From assembly GCF_023101145.1 (NCBI RefSeq), contig NZ_CP073714.1, positions 2,480,001 through 2,544,000 on the forward strand: DNA of 64,000 bases, given 5' to 3'. Under the pieces are notes generated by a model that did no database searches, was not told where the DNA came from, and saw only the letters and a program-made list of their open reading frames with translations. Every line of letters starts with the position of its first letter. Position 1 is the first letter of the stretch. Made by a program: the position numbers and the translations under genes. This document shows, in pieces, positions 30,988 to 39,965 of the stretch. This DNA is from Paenibacillus pabuli. Lineage in GTDB: Bacteria; Bacillota; Bacilli; Paenibacillales; Paenibacillaceae.

Positions 30988-33363
30988 ATGAAACTTCAAT
31001 ATGACAAACCTGCACATGTATGGACGGAAGGGCTTCCCATAGGTAATGGCCGTCTTGGCGGCATGATTTTTGGTGGGGTGGAGCAGGAGAAAATCAGCCT
31101 GAATGAGGACACACTGTGGTCCGGTTATCCGAAGAACGGCAGTAATCCTGGCGCAAAGGACGCTCTGCCAAAGGTTCGCAAGCTGTTACAGGAGGAACGT
31201 TATACGGAAGCAGACACGCTGACCAAAGAGATGTTGGGTCCGTACACCCAATCGTACTTGCCTTTCGGGGATCTACTCCTGCGTTTTGAGCACGGGGACA
31301 TCCATCATTCCTACAAGCGGACGCTGGATATCGAAAATGCAGTGCACAGCCTGGAATATCAGATTGGCTCTGTTATTTATACCCGTGAAATGTTTGCTTC
31401 GCATCCTGATCAGGTACTTGTACTGCGGCTGGCTGCAAGTGTGGAAGGTGCGCTGAATGTACATGCATCACTGGATAGCCCGCTTCGGCATGCGACTAGT
31501 GTTAGGGAAGGCCGCTTTGTTCTGGAAGGAACAGCCCCGGAGCATGTTGATCCCAGCTACTTTGCAAGCGACGACCCGATCCGATACGGTGACCCTGGAG
31601 ATAACAAGGGCATGGTCTTTGAAGGACAGCTAGCGGTGAAGACAGAGGATGGACAGGTAACGGTGGATGGCAGAGGAATTCATGTGTTGGGTGCGACAAC
31701 GGCAACCTTTTATTTCAGTGCGGCTACAAGTTTTAATGGTATGGATGCGATTCCGGGAGTCGAGGGAAAAGATGCTTCTGTCATTGCAAATTCATATCTG
31801 AATGAGGCGGTAGGCAAGTCATATGACAGTCTGCTTGATTCCCATATTGCGGATTACCGTTTGCTGTTCGATCGGGTGAAGCTTCAGCTTGGGAATTCAC
31901 CTGCTCCGGAGGAAATGTCCACTGAACAGCGGATTACGACCTTTGGGGCGGAGGATCCGGGGCTTGTGGAACTACTCTTTCATTATGGACGCTACTTGCT
32001 GATCGCAAGCTCTCGTCCGGGAACGCAGGCTGCGAATCTTCAGGGCATATGGAATGCAGTAACCCGTCCTCCCTGGAGCAGCAACTATACGCTGAATATT
32101 AATACTGAAATGAACTATTGGCCGGCTGAAATATGCAATTTGGCTGAATGCCATGAGCCGCTGCTGGATTTGATCAGCAATTTGGCGAAGAGGGGTGTTG
32201 AGACCGCACAGGTCAACTACGGCACTCGCGGATGGACCACGCATCATAACACGGATATCTGGGGACAGACAGCACCGGTGGGCAATTATGGTGACGGTGA
32301 TCCAAGCTGGGCTTTCTGGCCGATGGGAGGTATATGGCTGACCCAGCATTTATGGGAGCATTATGCCTTCAGTGGAGACGAGACGTATTTGCGTGATTCC
32401 GCTTATCCAGTGATGAAGGAAGCTGCACTGTTCGCACTGGACTGGCTCGTTGACGATGGTAGCGGTCACCTTGTGACTTCACCTTCAACTTCGCCGGAGC
32501 ATAAATTCCGGACAGCGGAAGGCGTAGCAGCGGTCAGTCCGGGTTCAACCATGGATATCTCATTGATCTGGGAGTTGTTCACCAACTGTATTGAAGCCTC
32601 GGAGATCCTTGGAACGGACCCGGATTTCAGCAAAGAACTGTTGAGCACCCGCGAACGTCTGCTGCCGCTGCAAATCGGAAAATATGGCCAATTGCAGGAG
32701 TGGGCGAAGGACTATGAGGATGAGGACATTTACCACCGGCATACCTCACATCTGGTAGGTGTGTATCCAGGTCGACAGCTTTCGGACGAAGAGACGCCGA
32801 AGCTGTTTGTCGCCGCCAGAACCTCACTTGAGCGGCGTGGAGACGAAAGCACGGGCTGGAGCCTGGGATGGCGTGTTGCGCTTTGGAGTCGTTTCAGAGA
32901 AGGAAACCGTTCCCTGCATCTGCTCTCCAACATGCTGCGTCTGGTCAGAGATGGAGCGTCTGAGCAATACAACCATGGTGGTGTATACCCGAATCTTCTG
33001 GGCGCACATCCTCCGTTTCAGATCGACGGCAACTTCGCGGCCTCTGCCGGGATAGCCGAGATGCTGCTTCAATCTCACCGTCCTTATATGGAACTGCTAC
33101 CTGCACTGCCGGATGCCTGGCAGCTGGGCAGCGTTTCCGGCCTGCGTGCCCGAGGCGGATTTGAGGTTAGTATCCGGTGGGACAACGGACAACTTGCAGA
33201 AGCGTACATCACTTCACACCTGGGCCGGGACTGTGTGCTTAGAGGTCAAGGCCTAATTGTGGTAACGCTTGACGGCAGCGTGGTTGTTACGGAGGACACC
33301 GATTCAAATATCATAATTTTCCCTACATCTGCAGGACATACCTACAAGATTAAGTTGAGTTAA
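30988..33363 (+). CDS. GH95 alpha-L-fucosidase/galactosidase, cytoplasmic
   Basis: 791-residue glycosidase of family GH95, which removes alpha-1,2-linked L-fucose (or L-galactose) with inversion. The N-terminal sandwich opens with VWTEGLPIGNGRLGGMIFGG, and the (alpha/alpha)6 barrel holds LNINTEMNYWPAE (Asn370, Asn372), HHNTDIWG, the glutamate of STSPEHKF (Glu504) and QIDGNFAAS (Asp680), matching the catalytic set of the Bifidobacterium fucosidase. No signal peptide. ATG 30988 has AAGGGAG upstream. It follows the GH110-like gene by 29 nt, so both act on the same imported sugar: fucose off, then alpha-1,3-galactose. Confidence 0.9.
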   Translation: MKLQYDKPAHVWTEGLPIGNGRLGGMIFGGVEQEKISLNEDTLWSGYPKNGSNPGAKDALPKVRKLLQEERYTEADTLTKEMLGPYTQSYLPFGDLLLRFEHGDIHHSYKRTLDIENAVHSLEYQIGSVIYTREMFASHPDQVLVLRLAASVEGALNVHASLDSPLRHATSVREGRFVLEGTAPEHVDPSYFASDDPIRYGDPGDNKGMVFEGQLAVKTEDGQVTVDGRGIHVLGATTATFYFSAATSFNGMDAIPGVEGKDASVIANSYLNEAVGKSYDSLLDSHIADYRLLFDRVKLQLGNSPAPEEMSTEQRITTFGAEDPGLVELLFHYGRYLLIASSRPGTQAANLQGIWNAVTRPPWSSNYTLNINTEMNYWPAEICNLAECHEPLLDLISNLAKRGVETAQVNYGTRGWTTHHNTDIWGQTAPVGNYGDGDPSWAFWPMGGIWLTQHLWEHYAFSGDETYLRDSAYPVMKEAALFALDWLVDDGSGHLVTSPSTSPEHKFRTAEGVAAVSPGSTMDISLIWELFTNCIEASEILGTDPDFSKELLSTRERLLPLQIGKYGQLQEWAKDYEDEDIYHRHTSHLVGVYPGRQLSDEETPKLFVAARTSLERRGDESTGWSLGWRVALWSRFREGNRSLHLLSNMLRLVRDGASEQYNHGGVYPNLLGAHPPFQIDGNFAASAGIAEMLLQSHRPYMELLPALPDAWQLGSVSGLRARGGFEVSIRWDNGQLAEAYITSHLGRDCVLRGQGLIVVTLDGSVVVTEDTDSNIIIFPTSAGHTYKIKLS

Positions 33364-33496
33364 ATCGCGTTATGGATCGGAAGATCGTTGCATGGAAAAT
33401 GCTCTATTCGGTCTTTATAATGAGGGCAGACTTGGGCAGGAGAGACATAACCAGCTCCGCTCAGGGCACAGCATGCAACAATAAGGAGGCACCATA

Positions 33497-35551
33497 ATGC
33501 TAACTAGCGATACAGCCGTACAAGTGCAGCAACAGAATGTTAATCTTGTAAGCGTTACAAATGGGCACGTGAGCCTGGAGATCAATCTTGAAAATGGTGA
33601 AGTGTCATGCATCGGCAATCATTCTTCCTACGTGAAGGGCATTCGTAGTGCTTTTCGCTGGCAGGGTCGGGAATACAGCACGGATCATTATCAGAACCAT
33701 GAACTAATCGTACAGGAAGATATTGTTCGAGAAGGTTTTGGAAAAGGTATCCGCTTGGTCGTGCTGCATAAAGCCTCGTTACTGCCGCAATTGGAGCAGC
33801 ATTTTTATATATATGAATCCTCACCGTTTATACTGGTGCAAACCGCTATAGTCAGTGATGAAGAGCTTAAGGCGAATCGCATGGCTGTCATCCAATCCAA
33901 AACCATATCCCTCGGCGGAGAATCCGGGCAGGATGAACCAAGCATTCTGCGTGTTCCGTTTGACAACGATAAATGGGTCAGATATACGGTGGTTAAGCCG
34001 CCGCTTGATGTGGAAAGTTACGAGGCGACAGCCTTGTTTGCGCCCGACAGCCGCCGGGGAATTGTGATGGGTTCCCTTACGCATAAGGTATGGAAAACAG
34101 GGATTCGTATGCAAAGCGAAAAAAGCGGACATATCGAGGGACTTGATCTGTACGGGGGTGCCGTGAGTGAACTGACTCGCGATTCCCAGCCTCATGGTTA
34201 TGTGAAGGGAAAAAGAGTGGAATCTCCTCTGGTATTCATCGGGTTCTATGAAGACTACCGTGAAGGTCTTGAAGCCTACGGCCAGGCGAATACCTGGATT
34301 GAGGCTCAATTACCTTGGGAGGGCGGTGTCCCGATCGGATGGAACAGCTGGTCTGCGGCCATGAGTGATCTGGACTATGATCTGTATACAGCGACCAGCG
34401 ATTTTCTGAAAAATGAAGTACAGCCGCTTGGATTCGAGAATGAGGATACGTTATATATCAACTTTGATGCGTTCTGGGACAATTTTACGCCGGAAGAGAT
34501 GAAGAGTGCACTGGACCGGGTACGGCAAAACGGACATAGAGCAGGGACGTACTGGACTCCATTTGCCTTCTGGGGAGGGCCTGATCAGTTTGGTCAGACG
34601 GTCGAAGGAACAAACGGCAAATACACCTATGGGGATATTCTGCTGCGTGACAGTGAAGGTGAGATTCTGCCAGATGTAGACGGTGGTCTGGCGATAGATC
34701 CGACACATCCAGGCAACCTGCAAAGAATCGATTGGTTCACGGATAAATTCATCTCGGAAGGTTTCGAATATATCAAACTGGATTTCTTGGCACATGGCTC
34801 GTTGGAAGGACAGCACCACAATTCGAATATTACAACAGGGATCGCAGCTTATCATTATGGCATGTCTTATTTGCAGCATAAGCTCTCACCAGAAGTAATC
34901 GGACGGCCATTTTTCATTAACTTGTCCATCGCTCCATTATTTCCGTATGCTTTTGCCCACAGCCGCCGTATTTCCTGTGATGTCTTCGGCACACTTGCGG
35001 ATACGGAATATCTGCTGAACTCGTTGACACACGGTTGGTGGATGAGCGACACGCTCTATCGCTACAATGATCCGGATCATTCCGTGTTATACAAGAGCTT
35101 TAACCAGGAAGCTACCGGCTGGCATGAAGGACGGAGTCGTCTGACCGCTTCAGTTATTGCCGGTACAGTGCTTCTGCTCGGGGATGACTTTCGTAAAGAG
35201 GAAGCAGCCGAACGAGCAAAAGAATGGCTTGGCAACAAGGATATTTTGAGCGTCGCTCGTATGGGCAAAACCTTTCGTCCAGTTGAAGGTGATTTAGGGA
35301 AGCTGTCTTCTGATGTGTTTGTCCTTGAATCGCAGGAAGAGAAGAGTATTTACCTCGCTGTCTTCAATTTTGATGCTGAACAAACTGCGGTTAAATCCAT
35401 CTCGCTGGAGCGGGCCGGACTAAACGTCAATGCCGTATACAGCTTGCAGGATCTGTGGGAAGGCTCACAAGGGGAAACGTCTGGGGAGCTTACGGTCTCG
35501 CTGGAACCGGCGGAATCCAAAATCTTCAGATTGATTGTGAAGGGAAATTGA
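33497..35551 (+). CDS. clan GH-D (GH27/GH36-like) alpha-galactosidase, cytoplasmic
   Basis: 684-residue enzyme with an N-terminal beta-sandwich and a TIM barrel. GWNSWSAAMS opens the barrel; the likely nucleophile is Asp429 in YIKLDFLAHGS and the likely acid/base Asp495 in SRRISCD. No signal peptide. It is a close paralogue of the catalytic part of the SLH enzyme at 40-44.5 kb (shared VPFDNDKWVRY/AWIRY, TRDTQPHG, LDFLTHGSLEGQH-type blocks). Family members act on alpha-galactose or alpha-N-acetylgalactosamine; the sequence does not decide which. AAGGAGG precedes ATG 33497. A strong hairpin terminator ends the unit. Confidence 0.82.
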   Translation: MLTSDTAVQVQQQNVNLVSVTNGHVSLEINLENGEVSCIGNHSSYVKGIRSAFRWQGREYSTDHYQNHELIVQEDIVREGFGKGIRLVVLHKASLLPQLEQHFYIYESSPFILVQTAIVSDEELKANRMAVIQSKTISLGGESGQDEPSILRVPFDNDKWVRYTVVKPPLDVESYEATALFAPDSRRGIVMGSLTHKVWKTGIRMQSEKSGHIEGLDLYGGAVSELTRDSQPHGYVKGKRVESPLVFIGFYEDYREGLEAYGQANTWIEAQLPWEGGVPIGWNSWSAAMSDLDYDLYTATSDFLKNEVQPLGFENEDTLYINFDAFWDNFTPEEMKSALDRVRQNGHRAGTYWTPFAFWGGPDQFGQTVEGTNGKYTYGDILLRDSEGEILPDVDGGLAIDPTHPGNLQRIDWFTDKFISEGFEYIKLDFLAHGSLEGQHHNSNITTGIAAYHYGMSYLQHKLSPEVIGRPFFINLSIAPLFPYAFAHSRRISCDVFGTLADTEYLLNSLTHGWWMSDTLYRYNDPDHSVLYKSFNQEATGWHEGRSRLTASVIAGTVLLLGDDFRKEEAAERAKEWLGNKDILSVARMGKTFRPVEGDLGKLSSDVFVLESQEEKSIYLAVFNFDAEQTAVKSISLERAGLNVNAVYSLQDLWEGSQGETSGELTVSLEPAESKIFRLIVKGN

Positions 35552-35607
35552 CCTGGGCGAAATAGCAACCCAGAGTTGTAAACGGTTTTAGGATATAAAA
35601 ACAAAGT

Positions 35608-35650
35608 CAAACGCGCGCTTATGTATCTCACAGATCGCGCGTTTGTCTAT
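35608..35650 (+). terminator. intrinsic terminator, end of first utilisation operon
   Basis: CAAACGCGCG and CGCGCGTTTG form a 10-bp stem, followed by a T-rich stretch. Confidence 0.82.
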
Positions 35651-35706
35651 TTTGGGCCATAAATCTATTTCTAAAGATAATCATTATTGGACTGGAGGAC
35701 ATGAAT

Positions 35707-38034
35707 ATGAACGATTTTACTTTATGGTATTCAACCCCTGCAGCGGATTGGTCTCAAGGCCTGCCGCTGGGCAATGGAAGAATAGGGGCGGTTGTCATGG
35801 CGTCATCCCATCGTGAGGTGTGGAGTATGAGTGAGGTCACCTACTGGTCGGGTCGAATTGATCCGGAGCACCCTTCCGAAGGAGGCAAGGCTGCACTGCA
35901 AGAGATGCGAGATCACTTTTTCTCCGGGGATTATGATGGAGGAGACCGTCTTGCCAAACAACATTTGCAGCCAACGAAGCGTAATTTCGGCACCAATCTT
36001 GGACTATGTGAAGTTGTTATTGATTTCGAGAAGAAGAATTCGGATTCTGATGAAGAGGGGATTTTCCAACGTGAGCTGGATCTGACTCAAGCGCTGGCCG
36101 GGGCGTTCTGGAAGAATGACGACATCACGATTCTTCGTGAAGTTTTTACTTCACACGCCGATGATATAGTGGCCTCCCGAATTTGGGGCGATGCCCCGGG
36201 TAGCGTATCCTTTACACTTGGCTTGCAGGCAGGCTCGGAATCATTCAAGGTTGTAGCCTTGGATGACAACATGCTTGAATTCCAAGGGCAGGCAACGGAA
36301 AATGTACATAGTGATGGGACTTGTGGCGTATGGGCCAAGGGTATGGTCAAGTTGGTTGTATCCGGAGGGGCCATCGCTAATAGAGATAATCGATTGACCG
36401 TGACCGGGGCGGATGAGGCATGGATTTATTTTAGTGTAAGCACGGATTATCGCCGTACAGATCAGGATTGGGAATCAGAGAACGAGTCTACACTGATGAA
36501 GGCTTTAAACAAAGGGTATGCCTTGCTGAGAGATGATCATATCCGCGATTATAGCAAGCAGTATGACAAGGTTGATATTCAGTTGGGGTCCAAAGGGAAA
36601 TCCGGTCTGGCTACAGATCAACGCATTCGTTTGTTGGAACAGGGTGATGGAGATGAAGATCCGCAGCTGTTCGCATTGTTTTTTCAATATGGACGGTATC
36701 TGACCATTGCGGGCTCGCGCGAGAACTCTCCGCTGCCACTTCATCTCCAGGGAATCTGGAATGATGGTGAAGCATGCCGAATGGGCTGGAGCTGTGATTA
36801 TCACTTGGACGTGAATACCCAGATGAATTATTACCCCACAGAAATTACGAATCTGGGGGAGAGCCATCTTCCGTTACTTCGGTATGTTGAGGATCTGGCA
36901 CAGGCGGGCAGGGAAACGGCTCGTAATCTATATGAATGCGACGGATGGGTCGCTCATGTCTTCTCCAATGTATGGGGCTTTACGCTGCCTGGATGGGAGA
37001 CGTCATGGGGGCTGAACGTTACGGGCGGATTGTGGCTGGCTACACACCTGATTGAGCATTATGAGTACAATCAGGATCGTGTTTTCCTTGAGAATGTCGC
37101 CTATCCTGTACTTAAAGAATCCGCGATCTTCTATCTGGATTACATGTGTGAGCATCCTCGGAAAGGTTGGCTGGTGACGGGTCCTTCCAATTCGCCGGAG
37201 AATCATTTCTATCCCGGTTCGAGGGAGGGGGCACAGCAGCTATCGATGGGATCAACAATGGATCAGATGCTGGTGCGCAGGCTATTTGAATTTTGTCTTC
37301 ATTCAATTGAATTTTTGAACAAAGACGAGGAACTGGGACGCAAACTGGAGGAAGCCATTAGCAAACTTCCGCCTCTACAGATCGGCCAAAAAGGGCAGTT
37401 GCAGGAGTGGCTGGAGGATTACGAGGAGGTGCAGCCGGAGCATCGGCATTTGTCTCATATGTATGCACTGTATCCCGACAGTCAGATTACACCTGACCGT
37501 ACACCGGAACTCAGTGGGGCAGCGCGTGTAACGCTGGAGAACCGCATGGTCCAGGAAGAGCTGGAGGATGTTGAATTTACAGCTGCTTTGTTTGGACTGG
37601 GTTTTGCGAGATTGCACGATGGGGAGACGGCATATAAACACCTCTCACATTTGATCGGCGGTCTGTGCTTCGATAATCTGTTCACCTATTCCAAATCCGG
37701 AATTGCTGGAGCAGAAAGTAATATTTTCGTTGTTGATGGAAATTTCGGCGGTACAGCTGTCTTAGCGGAGATGCTGCTGCAAAGTTATGCGGGCGAGATT
37801 CGCCTTCTCCCAGCGCTGCCAAAGGCATGGAGCACAGGCTCGATCACCGGGCTGAGAGCTAAAGGAAATGCAGAGGTGGACATCGTTTGGAAGAATGGAA
37901 AGCTGACCTCAACTAACATTCACACATTCTCGCCAGGAACGTTCACCATTTGTTGGGGCAAGCATAGAACGATCCTTCATGCCGAAGCAGGCGAAAGTTA
38001 CTATTTCAATAGCGAGCTGGAGTTGGTAAAATAA
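35707..38034 (+). CDS. GH95-like glycosidase, second and divergent copy
   Basis: 775-residue GH95-type protein without signal peptide. The general acid (Glu498 in NSPENHF) and Asp677 in VVDGNFGG are kept. The first asparagine of the catalytic block is replaced by aspartate (LDVNTQMNYYP, Asp368), and the usual HHNTD block reads HVFSN. It also lacks the inserted loop around APEHVDPSYF of the first copy. The two copies therefore probably differ in substrate, for instance fucose against L-galactose or another 6-deoxysugar. GGAGG lies 8 nt before ATG 35707. It sits between two terminator-bounded units and just ahead of the response regulator gene. Confidence 0.84.
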   Translation: MNDFTLWYSTPAADWSQGLPLGNGRIGAVVMASSHREVWSMSEVTYWSGRIDPEHPSEGGKAALQEMRDHFFSGDYDGGDRLAKQHLQPTKRNFGTNLGLCEVVIDFEKKNSDSDEEGIFQRELDLTQALAGAFWKNDDITILREVFTSHADDIVASRIWGDAPGSVSFTLGLQAGSESFKVVALDDNMLEFQGQATENVHSDGTCGVWAKGMVKLVVSGGAIANRDNRLTVTGADEAWIYFSVSTDYRRTDQDWESENESTLMKALNKGYALLRDDHIRDYSKQYDKVDIQLGSKGKSGLATDQRIRLLEQGDGDEDPQLFALFFQYGRYLTIAGSRENSPLPLHLQGIWNDGEACRMGWSCDYHLDVNTQMNYYPTEITNLGESHLPLLRYVEDLAQAGRETARNLYECDGWVAHVFSNVWGFTLPGWETSWGLNVTGGLWLATHLIEHYEYNQDRVFLENVAYPVLKESAIFYLDYMCEHPRKGWLVTGPSNSPENHFYPGSREGAQQLSMGSTMDQMLVRRLFEFCLHSIEFLNKDEELGRKLEEAISKLPPLQIGQKGQLQEWLEDYEEVQPEHRHLSHMYALYPDSQITPDRTPELSGAARVTLENRMVQEELEDVEFTAALFGLGFARLHDGETAYKHLSHLIGGLCFDNLFTYSKSGIAGAESNIFVVDGNFGGTAVLAEMLLQSYAGEIRLLPALPKAWSTGSITGLRAKGNAEVDIVWKNGKLTSTNIHTFSPGTFTICWGKHRTILHAEAGESYYFNSELELVK

Positions 38035-38134
38035 CGATCTATACTTGAAAATAACTTTCATTTATATGGACCATGGTCCCACGGGGGGAAAAACATATAA
38101 TAGAGACAGAAAGAGACAAAGGGAGGGGACGCTG

Positions 38135-39667
38135 ATGTATAGTATTTTTTTGGTAGACGATGAAGAGCTGGGACTTGAGATGATGAGGGATTATATCCGT
38201 TGGGAAGAGCTGGGTATCTATATCATGGGAACGGCGAGTAACGGCAGGGAGGCCTTGGAGAAGATCGAGGCCACCCAGCCTGATATCGTTCTTACCGATG
38301 TTCAGATGCCGATCATGAACGGTATTGATCTGGCGAGAAAGATACATGAGAGCTACGACTCGATCCAGGTGATGTTTCTGACCGGGCACGATGAATTTCA
38401 ATATGTAAAATCGGCTATCAACGTAGGGGCCGTGGGATATATGCTAAAACCTTTGGATTTAAATGAAATTGAAAGCGTTATCAGTAAAGTTAAACAGCGT
38501 TGTGACGAAGTTGCAATGAAGAACCGTTCCATGGAGGCGGCCAAAGCCAATATCCTGAAGGAGTTATCTTACGAAAAAAATGAGGATCGTGCTATGGATC
38601 TCGCTTGTAGTTTCAGCCGTCTAACCCGACAATCTGAGACCACACGATATGCAATGGCCTTGTTCAGCATCGATCCCAAGGAGGCTGAAGAGGAGGAGCA
38701 AAGTCTGGAAGAATGTACGGGTCGGCTGGTGTCTTTTCTCGACCATTTCTTCAAGGCAAAGAACCTGAAAGCGATCTTTGTGGATTACAAGGAAGGAGAG
38801 ACGGGGGTATTTATGGAAGCGGCCCAGCAGCCGGGACATTATGCGTGGGAAGACTTGGCTGAGGCTATTCGTAGTGCTCTCGATTTCACGGTGACGGCTG
38901 CTGTAGGAGGACGAGAGACCGAGTTAGCCCATATTCACTGTCTGTACGAACAGACGCGTATCGTTTTGAACGAGCGTTTCTATGAAGGTACAGGCACGAT
39001 TATTCATGCGGAGACGCTTTCGAACCAGTTTTATACGGAGCATATGCCCCCTTTTGAACAAAAGGAATGGTTTGAGGCCATTAACCGTCTGGATTTTGAA
39101 TGGGCCGCACAGAAGCTGCACGGGTATATTGAAGGTTTGGCAGCACTGCGAGTCAAGAAGAAAATCATCTGCGACTGGTCGATAGATCTCGTGAATGAGC
39201 TGCTGGAGCAGCTTCATAAACCTGTTCCGAAGCGGGCTGAGCTGTATCATTCCATCTATAATGCACTAACTCTGCATGAGATCGAAGATCTGATTCTAGG
39301 TACTGCGGAAGATGCGGTGAGCATGCTGGGTGAGCGGTTTATGGACAAAAATGCAAAATTGATTCACAAGGTTCGTACCCTCATCGATCAGAATTACAAT
39401 CAGCCGATTACCATCAACAGCCTGTCTGATCAGGTCTATTTGTCACCGAACTATTTGAGATCCATTTTTAAGGACAAAACAGGGATGACGATTCACGATT
39501 ATCTGACACGCATCAGACTGGATAAAGCCAGGGAACTGCTGGCAGATGGCTCGCTCAAGATTCACGATATCGCGCAGAACGTGGGCTATGAGAGTACGTC
39601 CTATTTTATTTCTCTATTCCTAAAGACACAGGGCGTAACACCCAACGAATACAGGAAAAGTATATAA
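38135..39667 (+). CDS. YesN-type response regulator (REC + AraC DNA-binding domain)
   Basis: 510 residues: receiver domain at the N terminus with phospho-acceptor Asp55 in VLTDVQMPIMNG and the switch lysine in YMLKPLDLNE, a long middle region, and an AraC helix-turn-helix pair at the end (INSLSDQVYLSPNYLRSIFK and LKIHDIAQNVGYESTSYF). ATG 38135 has GGGAGGGG upstream; the longer frame from 38045 is not family-like. The matching YesM-type kinase is 7 kb away on the other strand (46897-48654), and the targets are probably the units between and beyond them. A perfect cre box lies inside the coding region. Confidence 0.9.
   Translation: MYSIFLVDDEELGLEMMRDYIRWEELGIYIMGTASNGREALEKIEATQPDIVLTDVQMPIMNGIDLARKIHESYDSIQVMFLTGHDEFQYVKSAINVGAVGYMLKPLDLNEIESVISKVKQRCDEVAMKNRSMEAAKANILKELSYEKNEDRAMDLACSFSRLTRQSETTRYAMALFSIDPKEAEEEEQSLEECTGRLVSFLDHFFKAKNLKAIFVDYKEGETGVFMEAAQQPGHYAWEDLAEAIRSALDFTVTAAVGGRETELAHIHCLYEQTRIVLNERFYEGTGTIIHAETLSNQFYTEHMPPFEQKEWFEAINRLDFEWAAQKLHGYIEGLAALRVKKKIICDWSIDLVNELLEQLHKPVPKRAELYHSIYNALTLHEIEDLILGTAEDAVSMLGERFMDKNAKLIHKVRTLIDQNYNQPITINSLSDQVYLSPNYLRSIFKDKTGMTIHDYLTRIRLDKARELLADGSLKIHDIAQNVGYESTSYFISLFLKTQGVTPNEYRKSI
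38470..38483 (+). promoter_or_regulatory. perfect cre box inside the response regulator gene
   Basis: TGAAAGCGTTATCA fits TGWAANCGNTNWCA at every position, about 335 nt after the start codon. It codes for part of EIESVISK, so chance is possible; intragenic cre roadblocks are known in Bacillus. Confidence 0.5.
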
Positions 39668-39796
39668 CCATACTGGTCCTCTGATAACGATAATGATCCT
39701 CCAGATTTCTCTGAACATGATTTGGATAGGCTCCCTCTGACTAACCCGTAATATGGCAAATAAAAGAGGCTTTCCTGTATGAATAGTAACATTGTG

Positions 39797-39829
39797 GTAT
39801 GGAACATCCCCCTCCTCCTTTTTACAATT
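39797..39829 (+). promoter_or_regulatory. promoter with TATGG box 25 nt before -10 (SLH enzyme gene)
   Basis: TATGG at 39798-39802 and TACAAT at 39823-39828 start 25 nt apart; TCCTCCTTTTTACAAT spans 39813-39828. The same layout occurs at 44629 and 48779. Confidence 0.5.
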
Positions 39830-39863
39830 AGGCATATAGGAAAGGAAGGAGGAGAGAGGGGAT

Positions 39864-39893
39864 TTGACAGCTCTTTATGAAAGCGATTACAGA
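39864..39893 (+). promoter_or_regulatory. TTGACA box with overlapping cre
   Basis: TTGACA (39864-39869) is followed by TGAAAGCGATTACA (39878-39891), a full match to the cre consensus, over the place of the -10 element (TACAGA). It lies 75 nt before the large SLH enzyme, typical of CcpA repression. Confidence 0.65.
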
Positions 39894-39965
39894 TAATGGC
39901 TGTGAACCACTGCCAGGATAGGCATATGGAGACCTGACTCAATCAAAAGAAAATGGAGGCATGTT

